A stretch of DNA of 64,000 nucleotides from Lachnospiraceae bacterium (GCA_021770245.1 JAETRI010000009.1:38884-102883), one strand, 5' to 3'. Counted from the first letter of the stretch, positions 18,991 to 27,836 are shown. The notes: generated by a model not told the origin, from the sequence alone. Translations and numbers: made by a program.

Positions 18991-21469
18991 AACAACATCC
19001 CGGAACTTCGATAAGGAACTTTTTAAGAAAAACGTGAAGGACAATGTAAAAACCCTTTACCGCAAGACCCTTGAGGAGGCCACGGAGCGTCAGATCTTCC
19101 AGGCCGTGGCATATACCATCAAAGACGAGATTGTGGATAACTGGATGGAAAGCCAGCGGCAGTTTGAGAAGCAGGATCCCAAGATGGTGTATTATATGTC
19201 CATGGAATTTTTGATGGGGCGTGCCTTGGGAAACAATCTGATCAATCTGCAGGCCTACGAGGGCGTGGCCGAGGCTCTGGAGGAATTGGGGCTGGATATC
19301 AACCGGGTGGAGGATCAGGAGCCGGATCCGGCGCTGGGCAACGGAGGCCTGGGCCGCCTGGCGGCCTGCTTCCTGGACTCCCTGGCCACCCTGGGCTATG
19401 AGGCCTATGGCTGCGGGATCCGTTATCGGTACGGGATGTTCAAACAGCAGATCCGGGACGGATTCCAGGTGGAGGTACCGGACAATTGGCTGGCGGACGG
19501 CAATCCCTTTGAATTGCGCCGCCCGGAATATGCCAAGGAAGTGAAGTTCGGCGGCTATGTGCGGGTCTATGTGGATGAAAACGGCCGCAATTGTTTTAAA
19601 CAGGAAGGGTATCAGTCCGTGAAGGCGGTGCCCTATGACATGCCCATCGTGGGGTACGGCAGCGGCCTGGTGAATACCCTGCGGATCTGGGACGCGGAGG
19701 CGGTGGAGTGCTTCCATCTGGATTCCTTCGACAAAGGGGACTATCAGAAGGCGGTGGAGCAGGAAAACCTGGCCAAGAATATCGTGGAGGTGCTCTATCC
19801 CAATGACAACCATTATGCGGGAAAAGAACTGCGCTTAAAGCAGCAGTATTTCTTCATTTCCGCTTCCGTTCAGACGGCGGTGGCCAAATATATGAGATCC
19901 CACGACGATATCAGGAAGTTCCATGAGAAGGTAACCTTCCAGCTCAACGACACCCATCCCACGGTGGCGATCGCGGAGCTGATGCGGATCCTGATGGACG
20001 ACTACTATCTGTCCTGGGAAGAGGCGTGGAACGTGACCTCGAAAACCTGTGCCTATACGAACCATACGATCATGTCGGAAGCGTTGGAGAAATGGCCCAT
20101 TGAGCTGTTTTCAAGGCTTCTGCCCAGGATCTACCAGATCGTGGAGGAAATCAACCGCAGGTTTGTGGAACAGGTGGCCAGACAGTACCCCGGTGATCAG
20201 AATAAGATTGCCAAGATGGCTATTATCTATGACGGCCAGGTGAAAATGGCCCACCTCGCCATCGTGGCCGGCTATTCCGTAAACGGCGTAGCCAGGCTGC
20301 ACACGGAAATCCTGAAACATCAGCAGTTAAAGGATTTCTACGAAATGATGCCGGAAAAATTCAATAATAAAACCAACGGTATTACCCAGAGAAGATTCCT
20401 GCTCCACGGCAATCCGCTTCTGGCGGACTGGGTGACCGACCATGTGGGAAGCGACTGGATCACGGATTTATCCAAGATCAGCGGTCTCAAGATCTATGCG
20501 GATGATGAAAAGGCCCAGCGGGAATTTATGAACATCAAATACCGCAACAAGGTGCGTCTGGCCAAATATATCCTGGAGCACAACGGCGTGGAGGTGGATC
20601 CCCGTTCCATTTTCGACGTACAGGTGAAACGGCTTCATGAATATAAAAGGCAGCTTATGAACATCCTTCATATCATCTACCTGTACAATGAATTGAAGGA
20701 TCATCCGGAAAGGGATTTCTATCCCAGGACGTTCATCTTCGGAGCCAAGGCGGCGGCTGGTTATCATACGGCGAAGCTCACCATCAAGCTGATCAATGCG
20801 GTGGCGGATGTGGTGAACAACGATCCGGCCATCGGCGGCAGGATCAAGGTAGTGTTCATTGAGGACTACAAGGTATCCAATGCGGAATGGATCTTTGCGG
20901 CAGCGGACGTATCCGAGCAGATTTCCACGGCCAGTAAAGAAGCATCCGGTACGGGCAATATGAAGTTCATGCTCAACGGGGCGCTTACGCTGGGCACCAT
21001 GGACGGCGCCAACGTGGAGATCGTGGAGGAAGTGGGAGAAGAAAACGTATTCCTCTTCGGCCTGAGTTCCGATGAAGTAATCCAGTACGAGAACTACGGC
21101 GGCTACTATCCCATGGATATCTTCAATAACGATCCGGATGTGCGCAGGGTGCTGATGGAGCTGATCAACGGAACCTTTGCCCCCTATGACACGGAGCTGT
21201 TCCGTCCGCTGTACAATTCCCTGCTGAACACCCAGAGTACGTCCAAAGCGGATATGTACTTCATACTGAAAGATTTCAAATCCTATGCGGAGGCGCAGAA
21301 CAGGGTGGAAGCCGCCTACCGTAACGAGAAGGCATGGGCCAGGAGCGCCATTCTGAACGTGGCATGCTGCGGCAAATTCAGCTCCGACCGTACCATCCGG
21401 GAATATGTGGATGAGATCTGGCATCTGGATCCGGTGGTGATGCCCAGAGAGGATACCAAGTCGAAATAA
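18980..21469 (+). CDS. glgP: Glycogen/starch/alpha-glucan phosphorylase
   Basis: The 829-residue enzyme releases glucose-1-phosphate from alpha-1,4-glucan using pyridoxal phosphate. The cofactor lysine region is EASGTGNMKFMLNGALTLGTMDGANVEI; other family blocks are NGGLGRLAACFLDSLATL and FQLNDTHPTVAIAELMR. The ATG overlaps the last 11 bases of ileS (gacATGcgtggTAG), and a ggaggaagg ribosome site lies inside ileS, so the two are co-transcribed and probably translationally coupled. That places a glycogen-breakdown enzyme downstream of the isoleucine T-box. Confidence 0.97.
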   Translation: MRGRTTSRNFDKELFKKNVKDNVKTLYRKTLEEATERQIFQAVAYTIKDEIVDNWMESQRQFEKQDPKMVYYMSMEFLMGRALGNNLINLQAYEGVAEALEELGLDINRVEDQEPDPALGNGGLGRLAACFLDSLATLGYEAYGCGIRYRYGMFKQQIRDGFQVEVPDNWLADGNPFELRRPEYAKEVKFGGYVRVYVDENGRNCFKQEGYQSVKAVPYDMPIVGYGSGLVNTLRIWDAEAVECFHLDSFDKGDYQKAVEQENLAKNIVEVLYPNDNHYAGKELRLKQQYFFISASVQTAVAKYMRSHDDIRKFHEKVTFQLNDTHPTVAIAELMRILMDDYYLSWEEAWNVTSKTCAYTNHTIMSEALEKWPIELFSRLLPRIYQIVEEINRRFVEQVARQYPGDQNKIAKMAIIYDGQVKMAHLAIVAGYSVNGVARLHTEILKHQQLKDFYEMMPEKFNNKTNGITQRRFLLHGNPLLADWVTDHVGSDWITDLSKISGLKIYADDEKAQREFMNIKYRNKVRLAKYILEHNGVEVDPRSIFDVQVKRLHEYKRQLMNILHIIYLYNELKDHPERDFYPRTFIFGAKAAAGYHTAKLTIKLINAVADVVNNDPAIGGRIKVVFIEDYKVSNAEWIFAAADVSEQISTASKEASGTGNMKFMLNGALTLGTMDGANVEIVEEVGEENVFLFGLSSDEVIQYENYGGYYPMDIFNNDPDVRRVLMELINGTFAPYDTELFRPLYNSLLNTQSTSKADMYFILKDFKSYAEAQNRVEAAYRNEKAWARSAILNVACCGKFSSDRTIREYVDEIWHLDPVVMPREDTKSK

Positions 21470-21477
21470 GCCTCTTT

Positions 21478-21566
21478 CCGGGGAGGAGCCGCCCTCGCAC
21501 CGGCCCACGTCGCGTTCCTGTACGTGTCGTGGGCCGGTGCGGGAATGACCTCCCCGAAAAGGGGCT
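21478..21566 (+). terminator. Large nested hairpin terminator after glgP
   Basis: An inner stem of cgcaccggcccacg and cgtgggccggtgcg is embedded in an outer stem of ccggggagg and cctccccg, ending in aaaaggggcttttg. It closes the ileS-glgP unit. Confidence 0.75.
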
Positions 21567-21587
21567 TTTGAACGGGAAAGGAGAAGT

Positions 21588-22274
21588 ATGCTGGATATCT
21601 TAATGGTAACGGATTATGTCTGTCCATACTGCCTGGTGGCCAAGGAGGCATTGGGACGCGCCCTTCGGGAAACCGGGATCGAGGCCCGGATCCGTACGCA
21701 GCCCTTCGAACTGACCGAGGAGCCGAAGGAGAGGGTGGATACCTATCATGATGAAAACAGGAGGGCGCATTACAGGATCCTGGAGGAACCCGCGAAGGAA
21801 CTGGGATTGGACATGAAGCTGCCGCCTGCGGTGATTCCCCGTCCCTATACGCGGTTTGCCTTTGAGGGATGGTACTTTGCCTGTGAGAAGAATTGCGGGG
21901 ATGCCTATCAGGATCTGATGTACCGGGCCTATTTTATCGAAGAAAAGGATATCGGCGATCCGGAGGTGCTCGCCGGTCTGGCCGGAAGGATCGGGCTGGA
22001 CGGAGAGGAGTACCGGACGGCCTTGCTGGAAGGGACCTATCGCACGAAGGAAAAGGAAGCGGTGGCGTATGCAAAGGACGTGCTCCGGGTGAAAACGGTT
22101 CCGACGATCTATATAAACGGGAATAAAGTAAGCCCGGAGAGATATACCGCCCATGAGATGACGGAGATTTTGCGGCAGGAGGAAAGAAGAGCCGGCGGTA
22201 ATGCGTCGGAAGGAGAGAGCGAGGAACAAGGGGAGGGAAACGGATTTAGCTGCGGAACGGACGGGTGTGGCTGA
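21588..22274 (+). CDS. DsbA-family (FrnE-like) thiol oxidoreductase
   Basis: The 228-residue thioredoxin-fold protein has the active-site CPYC in the first strand-helix unit (VTDYVCPYCLVAKEAL). A helical insertion spans about 45-140, and the cis-proline loop is VKTVPTIYING. There is no signal peptide, so it acts in the cytoplasm. FrnE-like members act as disulfide isomerases or in 2-hydroxychromene-2-carboxylate-type reactions; the substrate here is not known. A cysteine-containing tail (SCGTDGCG) is unusual and may bind metal or resolve disulfides. An aaaggag site precedes the ATG. Confidence 0.88.
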   Translation: MLDILMVTDYVCPYCLVAKEALGRALRETGIEARIRTQPFELTEEPKERVDTYHDENRRAHYRILEEPAKELGLDMKLPPAVIPRPYTRFAFEGWYFACEKNCGDAYQDLMYRAYFIEEKDIGDPEVLAGLAGRIGLDGEEYRTALLEGTYRTKEKEAVAYAKDVLRVKTVPTIYINGNKVSPERYTAHEMTEILRQEERRAGGNASEGESEEQGEGNGFSCGTDGCG

Positions 22275-22328
22275 AGGATGGCAAAACGGCCGCGAAACCG
22301 CAAAGGGCGCGGCATGAAAGGGGTTAAA

Positions 22329-22727
22329 ATGGAGAATGGCTTTCGGAAATATATAACAGGGCTGCAGCATATCGGGGTCCCGACAAACGACTTGGAAGAA
22401 ACGGTTTCCTTTTATGAAACGCTGGGATTCCGGCCTGCGTTTCAGACAGTGAATGAAGCGGCAGATGAAAGGGTGGCATTCTTAAGGATGGGGGATGTCA
22501 CGATTGAGATATATGAGAATAAGCAGGCGGCGCTGGTAAACGGGGCATTGGATCATATCGCACTGAACGTGACAGATATTGAGGAAGTATTCAGGATGGC
22601 AAAAGAAAATGGATTTTGTTTGCTGGATGAGGAAATACGGTTTCTCCCTTTTTGGGAAAACGGGGTAAGGTTTTTTACGCTCGTGGGGCCGAATCAAGAG
22701 AAAATCGAGTTCAGCCAGTATTTATAG
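22329..22727 (+). CDS. Glyoxalase/VOC-superfamily protein
   Basis: This 132-residue protein shows paired beta-alpha-beta-beta-beta modules. The first begins LQHIGVPTNDLEETVSFYETLGF and the second DHIALNVTDIEEVFRMAKENGF, ending in the metal-ligand strand KIEFSQYL. Metal-site histidine and glutamate positions are plausible (H in QHIG, E in IEIYE, H in DHIA, E in KIEF). The start at 22329 has aaagggg five bases upstream; the ORF track start at 22278 adds an unlikely basic leader. The reaction is unknown; many small members are lactoylglutathione lyase-like. It sits 54 bp after the DsbA-like gene. Confidence 0.85.
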   Translation: MENGFRKYITGLQHIGVPTNDLEETVSFYETLGFRPAFQTVNEAADERVAFLRMGDVTIEIYENKQAALVNGALDHIALNVTDIEEVFRMAKENGFCLLDEEIRFLPFWENGVRFFTLVGPNQEKIEFSQYL

Positions 22728-22891
22728 TATAAGGGGGAAGCCTGTGTGATTGAGGTGAATCCAAGATAAAAACAGGAATTTTCCTGGCTGGTTGATGCGG
22801 ACCGGTATCATTACCGGTCCATGGATTTTCATATTTCCCAGACGGTATGGATTCGAGAAAGGTATACGGGAAAAGGCCACGGTCAAAGCAG

Positions 22892-23722
22892 CTAACGATT
22901 TATCGCTATCTCCTTTCCTATCCAAATGGCTTTGGAATCATCATTGTGTCCTATTTCTCTGGTTTGCGCAATCGGTATATCATTTCCCGCAAATAACCGT
23001 ATCAGAGAAATGATATCCGGCTCGCAATGGTTGGCTTCCATTTCACTAAAAGTGCCAAGCAGGATTCCCTTTATTTTTTCAAACACACCACAGGATTTAA
23101 GCTGCGAAAAATAGGTTATCATCTGCGGGACTTGGCCGCCCAAAGATTCGATTAGAAGAATTTTATCTGTAACATCAGGAAAATATCTTGTTCCTGCTAA
23201 TTTTAAAAAACATCTGATATTTCCGCCTATCACAACTCCTCTTATAAAACTGCCTTGAATAAAACGAAAGGATGGATTGAACAAATCTGATTTATTGATA
23301 AAGCGCTGACGTTGTGTATCTTGATAACCACCATGCACCAGATTTTTAATCTGATATAAAACACTGCTTTTACCTGTCTGCGAATATATTGCATTTATAA
23401 CTGTCGTAAGATCGCTATATCCCCAAAATGTGGCTTTGCTGTTTTTTATCTGTTTATAATCTAACTCATCCAATACCTCATTGGCTATATCTCCGCCGGA
23501 TATATCGTATATATTTTCGACATCGGGATTGGAAAAAAGCTTCATCAATTCATTCGCGCGTTCTTTTCCGGTACCTGAAAGAACGCCATTTTTTTCATAT
23601 ATGCAGTTGCTGACGAGGACATTCTTCCCGGCCTTTTCAAGAAAAGCGATAAGATTCTGATTTTGCTCTTCCCACGCTGCTTTTTGTGCATTGGAACAAG
23701 CAACGATTCCTACTGAATTCAT
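22892..23722 (-). CDS. S66-family LD-carboxypeptidase / MccF-like serine peptidase
   Basis: The 276-residue protein has the S66 pattern: NSVGIVACSN at the N-terminus, then ISGGDIANEVLDELDY, and the nucleophile serine in GYSDLTTVINAIY. Histidine and glutamate of the triad are expected in later blocks (LLIESLGGQVPQMITYFSQL; IAQTREIGHNDDSKAIWIG). Family members cut L,D-peptide bonds in murein tetrapeptides or inactivate microcin C-like nucleotide peptides. The start at 23722 is set by an aggag ribosome site; the ORF track start adds six residues. Base composition is lower in G+C than the genes to the left. Confidence 0.88.
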   Translation of the reverse strand: MNSVGIVACSNAQKAAWEEQNQNLIAFLEKAGKNVLVSNCIYEKNGVLSGTGKERANELMKLFSNPDVENIYDISGGDIANEVLDELDYKQIKNSKATFWGYSDLTTVINAIYSQTGKSSVLYQIKNLVHGGYQDTQRQRFINKSDLFNPSFRFIQGSFIRGVVIGGNIRCFLKLAGTRYFPDVTDKILLIESLGGQVPQMITYFSQLKSCGVFEKIKGILLGTFSEMEANHCEPDIISLIRLFAGNDIPIAQTREIGHNDDSKAIWIGKEIAINR

Positions 23723-23844
23723 ACGACATCTCCTATGCATTTATACCGGAAGTTACATCATATGCCGGATAGTGATAAAACCGGTTGTTGTATTCTTTCA
23801 CCAATAGCCATAGAGTTTACACTCTTGGTTTATGTACTGCAATC

Positions 23845-23874
23845 AGTATATCAGATGTGTTTAGGAAGTATCAA
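23845..23874 (-). promoter_or_regulatory. Promoter for the S66 peptidase gene
   Basis: On the minus strand, TTGATA (23869-23874) and TATACT (23845-23850) are 18 bp apart, placing a start site near 23838, about 115 bp before the ATG. A small palindrome (agagt-ttac-actct, 23813-23826) lies in the leader and could be an operator. The remainder of this 346-bp gap holds the arsR promoter and a block similar to 8085-8125 (ccccgcaggttcccggac). Confidence 0.6.
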
Positions 23875-24000
23875 TAAAAAGAGTTTAATATTAGGAAAAC
23901 AGTTCAGCCACCCCGCAGGTTCCCGGACGCTTATGCGCACAGGAAGGATCCTGCCGGAAGCCCGCTGCCCCTTTATCCTGATGGTTAAGAAAAAAACATA

Positions 24001-24038
24001 TTGACAATTTTCTATGTGATGCATATAATAACACATAG
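24001..24038 (+). promoter_or_regulatory. arsR promoter with overlapping palindromic operator
   Basis: TTGACA (24001-24006) and TATAAT (24024-24029) are spaced by 17 bp. The inverted repeat ctatgtg...cacatag (24012-24018 and 24032-24038) straddles the -10 box, exactly where an ArsR repressor would block RNA polymerase. A further ctatctatggg follows before the ggaggtgat ribosome site. Confidence 0.88.
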
Positions 24039-24068
24039 ACAGCTATCTATGGGAGGTGATTTTGAGAG

Positions 24069-24377
24069 ATGGACGAAAGAAGAACTGCGGCAATCTTCAA
24101 AGCATTTGGTGATGAAAACCGTATTAGAATTATAAAACTATTGCGTTCGGGTGAAAAATGTGCCTGCAAGCTGTTGGAAGAAGTTCATGTAACACAGCCC
24201 ACGCTTTCTCATCATATGAAAATACTTTGTGACGCTGAAATTGTTGTAGGACGCAAAGAGGGAAAATGGACGCACTATTCCATTTCAGAAAAAGGCGTGA
24301 AGCAGGCAAAGGAATGTTTGGAGCAGTTGACAACACTTGATGTTGAATACAAAAACAGGTCGTGCTGTGAAAAGTGA
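24069..24377 (+). CDS. arsR: ArsR/SmtB-family metalloregulator
   Basis: The 102-residue winged-helix repressor has its metal(loid) site at EKCACKLLEEV (CxC at the start of the recognition-helix unit, the classical ArsR arsenite site) and the recognition helix THPTLSHHMKIL-like segment (VTQPTLSHHMKILCDAEIV). A terminal RSCCEK adds two cysteines. It should bind the palindrome overlapping its own promoter and release it on As(III) or a similar thiol-binding metalloid. It heads an operon with a permease and a thioredoxin-like protein; all three are lower in G+C than the neighbours, suggesting transfer. Confidence 0.94.
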   Translation: MDERRTAAIFKAFGDENRIRIIKLLRSGEKCACKLLEEVHVTQPTLSHHMKILCDAEIVVGRKEGKWTHYSISEKGVKQAKECLEQLTTLDVEYKNRSCCEK

Positions 24378-24465
24378 GGAAGTTTATAGATTGCTTTTTT
24401 GCACGGCTTATAAAAGCACCAATATATAGATACATTTCAATATAACTATATGAAAGGAACTTTTT

Positions 24466-25479
24466 ATGGAAGCATTAAAAATTGGTTGGGACTTTTTTCA
24501 AAAGGAAGCCCTTAGTATGGGATGGCTGAGTAGGCTCATATCAAGTATATTGAATGCCTGCGGTTTAGATACTACAAGCAGAGTAGGCGGCAGCGTTTGG
24601 TTTTTCATATACGATACGATTAAAATTATGGTCTTGCTCGGCGTGCTGATTTTGATTATTTCCTATATTCAAAGCTATTTCCCACCCGAAAGAACAAGAA
24701 AGATACTTGGCAGATTTCACGGAATATGGGCAAATATCATTGCCGCCCTGCTCGGTACGGTAACGCCGTTCTGTTCGTGTTCTTCAATACCTTTGTTTAT
24801 CGGATTTACAAGTGCGGGCCTGCCGCTTGGCGTTACATTTTCCTTTTTAATTTCTTCGCCAATGGTTGACCTCGGCAGCCTTGTTTTACTGATGAGCATA
24901 TTCGGTTGGAAAGTTGCCGTTTTGTATGTTCTTCTCGGTCTGGCAATTGCCGTTGTCGGCGGTACGCTCACTCAAAAACTGCATCTTGAAAATCAAGTAG
25001 AGGAATATATTCGAAACGGTCATTCTATTGATATTTCACAAGAGGAACTGCATTTCAAAGATCGTATGAAATATGCCTGGGGACAGGTCGTTTCAACAGC
25101 GAAAAAGGTTGCTCCGTATGTTTTGATAGGCGTAGGTATTGGCGCAGTCATTCATAACTGGATACCCGAAGGTTTTATTGTCAAGGTACTTGGGGATAAC
25201 AATCCGCTTGGCGTTGTGCTCGCTACTATCGCAGGTGTTCCGATGTATGCGGATATTTTTGGCACAATCCCGATTGCAGAAGCCTTACTTGCAAAGGGTG
25301 CTTTGCTCGGCGTTGTCCTTTCGTTTATGATGGGCGTAACTACTCTTTCTCTCCCGTCAATAATTATGCTCCGCAAGGCAGTTAAGCCAAAGCTGCTCGG
25401 CATTTTCATCGCAATATGCACAGTCGGTATTATCGTTGTAGGTTATTTCTTCAACGCAATACAATATCTTATTGTTTAA
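24466..25479 (+). CDS. ArsP-like permease (DUF318 family)
   Basis: The 337-residue protein has eight or so membrane helices in two halves. The first half contains GTVTPFCSCSSIPLFIGFTSAGLPLGVTFSFLISSPMVD, the family signature with a CxC pair in a membrane segment; the second has TIAGVPMYADIFGTIPIAEALLAKG. ArsP-type members export trivalent organoarsenicals or other thiol-reactive metalloids. Its place between arsR and a thioredoxin-like gene supports that role, but the exact substrate is inferred. The gap to arsR is 88 bp and to the next gene 18 bp. Confidence 0.88.
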   Translation: MEALKIGWDFFQKEALSMGWLSRLISSILNACGLDTTSRVGGSVWFFIYDTIKIMVLLGVLILIISYIQSYFPPERTRKILGRFHGIWANIIAALLGTVTPFCSCSSIPLFIGFTSAGLPLGVTFSFLISSPMVDLGSLVLLMSIFGWKVAVLYVLLGLAIAVVGGTLTQKLHLENQVEEYIRNGHSIDISQEELHFKDRMKYAWGQVVSTAKKVAPYVLIGVGIGAVIHNWIPEGFIVKVLGDNNPLGVVLATIAGVPMYADIFGTIPIAEALLAKGALLGVVLSFMMGVTTLSLPSIIMLRKAVKPKLLGIFIAICTVGIIVVGYFFNAIQYLIV

Positions 25480-25497
25480 TTTCAGGAGGTTATTACT

Positions 25498-25863
25498 ATG
25501 GCATTATTTAATTTCGGAAAGAAAAAAGAAGAAAAGAAAACACCTGCCCCGGCTTGCAGTTGTGGATGTCCGAAAAGTGAAGCGGGAGAAATCACAAATG
25601 ACTGCCGCCCCGAAGCAAAGGACGGAATTTGCTGCATTAAGGTGTTAGGTGCAGGCTGTAAATCCTGCCATGAGCAGTATGTGAACGCTAAACAGGCAGT
25701 AAATGATATGGGGCTTTCCATAGAGGTCGAATATATTACTGATATGCAGAAGGTAATGGAATACGGCGTAATGAGTATGCCGGCCCTTGTCGTCAATGAA
25801 AAGGTTGTTGCTATGGGCAAAGTATTAAAGGCAGATGAAGTCGTGGCTTTATTGCGAAGGTGA
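25498..25863 (+). CDS. Thioredoxin-like redox-active protein of the ars operon
   Basis: The 121-residue protein has a cysteine-rich N-terminus (CSCGCPKS) and a thioredoxin_3-type domain with the redox motif GAGCKSCHEQY (CxxC). It ends with the cis-proline loop GVMSMPALVVNEKVVAMG. This small type is commonly found beside ArsP-like permeases and may reduce or hand over the metalloid substrate; that role is inference. An aggagg ribosome site precedes the ATG, 18 bp after the permease stop. Confidence 0.88.
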   Translation: MALFNFGKKKEEKKTPAPACSCGCPKSEAGEITNDCRPEAKDGICCIKVLGAGCKSCHEQYVNAKQAVNDMGLSIEVEYITDMQKVMEYGVMSMPALVVNEKVVAMGKVLKADEVVALLRR

Positions 25864-25969
25864 GGATTTTAAAAGCGGAAAAGAAAAAACAGAATGGGTA
25901 AAGTGCCTGTTTGTGGCAATAAACTTATGACAAAGCTTCCTTTCGCACTAGTGACGGGCAGGGACGGCG

Positions 25970-26002
25970 CAGGGGCCGCAGGGTCGTTCATGCGTTTGTC
26001 CT
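25970..26002. repeat. Family B repeat end, copy 4
   Basis: aggggccgcagggtcgttcatgcgtttgtcctg matches the right end of copy 1 (10770-10803) with two mismatches in 33 bases. Only this end is clear; the left part (gacgggcagggacggcgc) is short. It lies between the ars-like operon and the broken cat gene, a plausible scar of the transfer. Confidence 0.75.
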
Positions 26003-26090
26003 GTTTGCCCTGGGGTTTTCTATAGTAAAAAGGAAAAACTTGTGGTATTATTGTGTGGCAGGAAGTTACAAATACAAGGGAGAGCCTGAA

Positions 26091-26334
26091 ATGAATACCT
26101 ATCAGGTGATAGATGAAAAATTTGGGAGAGGGCCATGCATCCTATATGCATATCTCACATACCAATTCCGGGAAAAAGGATAATGCGACGCCTCTGTTCG
26201 ACTGGGGGAAATATTATGAGAAGGACGGCAGGATCGTTATGCCTGTATCCGTTCAGGAGCATCACTCCTTTGTGGATGGGATACATATTGGACAGTTTGC
26301 GGATATGCTCCGGAAATATATGGAATTATTTTAG
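26091..26334 (+). pseudogene. Chloramphenicol acetyltransferase remnant (frameshift plus internal deletion)
   Basis: The first codons read MNTYQVIDEK, a typical cat start. The next cat-like residues (WERAMH) appear only after a shift of frame. They are fused directly to the C-terminal block YMHISHTNSGKKDNATPLFDWGKYYEKDGR, which ends in the catalytic-histidine motif QEHHSFVDGIHIGQFADMLRKY. About two thirds of the roughly 215-residue enzyme is missing, so it cannot work. The ORF track line 26113-26334 is the surviving C-terminal frame. Confidence 0.9.
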
Positions 26335-26388
26335 GCATTTAACAATCATTTCTTGAGCCGCAGGGGACGCGGCAGGAAAGGCATCGCG

Positions 26389-27819
26389 ATGGAAAAATAC
26401 AAGGAACGTATCCCCATACTGATGATGAAGGACAAAGGGGTGGAACAGGCCTGGGGATGGGCGCTCGATAACCTGCTGCGGATCAACACGGTGCCCTGTC
26501 CCAGAAAGAGGTATAACAGAACCGGACTTCTGGCGGAAAAACCGGGGCTGATGATCCGGGCCGGGGGAGACTATCCCACGCCCTGGACCAGGGATGCGGC
26601 GGTAAATGTGATGAATGCAGCCTGCTTTCTGGAGCCGGAAGTGGCCCGGGATACCCTGTGGGCGGTCTGCGAGAGGGTGGACGGGAAATTATGTTTTCAG
26701 ATGGATGACCAGAGCTGGGATAAGGTGGTCTGGGTGACGGGGGCATGGGTTTATTATTTGGCGACCGGAGATTCTAAATTCCTGGCGGCAGCATGTGAGA
26801 CGGCGGAACATTCCCTTGCCATGTTGGAGGAGAGGCAGTTCCATCCGGGGTTCGGGCTGTTTATGGGAGGCTCTTTTTTCAATGACGGGATTGCCGGTTA
26901 CCCGGCCGCGCTGCATGAGGAGGGGAACCCTTCCTCCTTCGTGGGAGACCATCCCGGTCCGGGGCGGATCATGACGCTCAGCACCAACTGCCTGTATTAC
27001 CAGGCATACCGGATCCAGGAGCGGATGACGGCGCTCACGGGGGAAGCGGAAAAGACGGAGGGATACCGGAAACGCGCGGATACGCTCCGGGATGCGATCA
27101 ACCGGCATCTTTGGAGAAAGGAGGAGGGACGTTACTCTTATTTTCTCTATCCGGACGGCAGCACGGACGATTCCCAGGAGGGCTGCGGGATTTCCTTTGC
27201 CATCCTTTCGGGCGTATGCGGCGCCGTGCAGGCGAAGCGGATCCTGGAGGGCTGTTACAGGAGCCCGAGAGGCCTGGTCTCTATCTGGCCTCCCTTTGCC
27301 GGGATTTCCTCGGAGGAAAAGCCGCTGCGTCATAACAATATCATCTGGCCCTTTGTCAACGGCTATTTTGTGACGGCCGCTGCGAAATATGGCTATGATA
27401 AAATCGTGGGAGAGGAAATCAGGAATCTGGCCGGCCTGGCCCGGGAGGACGGCGGGACCTTCAGCGAAATCTACCATGCGGGGACGGGAAAGGCGGACGG
27501 CGGCTGGCAGTGCGGACGGCCCTGGAAGTCAGTACCGAACCAGACCTGGTCGGCCACGGGATTCATCCGCGCCATCGTATTCGGCGTGTTCGGGATTACG
27601 CTGGGGGAAGAAGGGATTACCTTCCGGCCCTGCCTGCCGGAGGGCTTCGGGCCTGCCGTATTGGAGGGAATCCGTTTCCGGGATACGATCTTGGATATCC
27701 GTTTAACGGGAGCGGGAAGCCGTATTTCTTCCATGCGGATAGACGGGGAAGAGGCGGACGGTATCGGATTCAAATCAAAGGGAAGGCATCGGGTGGAAAT
27801 CCGGATGGAGGAAGCCTGA
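26389..27819 (+). CDS. (alpha/alpha)6-barrel glycoside hydrolase-like protein
   Basis: The 476-residue protein begins at 26389 (aggaaagg upstream), after a leader that the ORF track includes. It has the look of a six-hairpin glycosidase of the GH63/MGH1-like or trehalase-like group: GGDYPTPWTRDAAVNVMNAACFL near the N-terminus, DDQSWDKVVWVTGAWVYYLATGD, HNNIIWPFVNGYFVTAAAKYG, and a small beta-sandwich C-terminus (LEGIRFRDTILDIRLTG). Acidic residues in WTRD and in EIYH-type loops could be catalytic. No signal peptide is seen, so it probably acts on intracellular sugars. The substrate is not known. Confidence 0.75.
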   Translation: MEKYKERIPILMMKDKGVEQAWGWALDNLLRINTVPCPRKRYNRTGLLAEKPGLMIRAGGDYPTPWTRDAAVNVMNAACFLEPEVARDTLWAVCERVDGKLCFQMDDQSWDKVVWVTGAWVYYLATGDSKFLAAACETAEHSLAMLEERQFHPGFGLFMGGSFFNDGIAGYPAALHEEGNPSSFVGDHPGPGRIMTLSTNCLYYQAYRIQERMTALTGEAEKTEGYRKRADTLRDAINRHLWRKEEGRYSYFLYPDGSTDDSQEGCGISFAILSGVCGAVQAKRILEGCYRSPRGLVSIWPPFAGISSEEKPLRHNNIIWPFVNGYFVTAAAKYGYDKIVGEEIRNLAGLAREDGGTFSEIYHAGTGKADGGWQCGRPWKSVPNQTWSATGFIRAIVFGVFGITLGEEGITFRPCLPEGFGPAVLEGIRFRDTILDIRLTGAGSRISSMRIDGEEADGIGFKSKGRHRVEIRMEEA

Positions 27820-27836
27820 TCCGCGGGAAAACAGAA

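Noticed and set aside
17899-19044. 381-residue minus-strand ORF over ileS
   Set aside because: Shadow of ileS and the start of glgP; His/Leu-rich with no recognised family.
22728-22891. Small gene between the VOC and S66 genes
   Set aside because: The 164-bp gap has only a short ggaccggt-atcat-taccggtcc-type palindrome and no ORF with a ribosome site.
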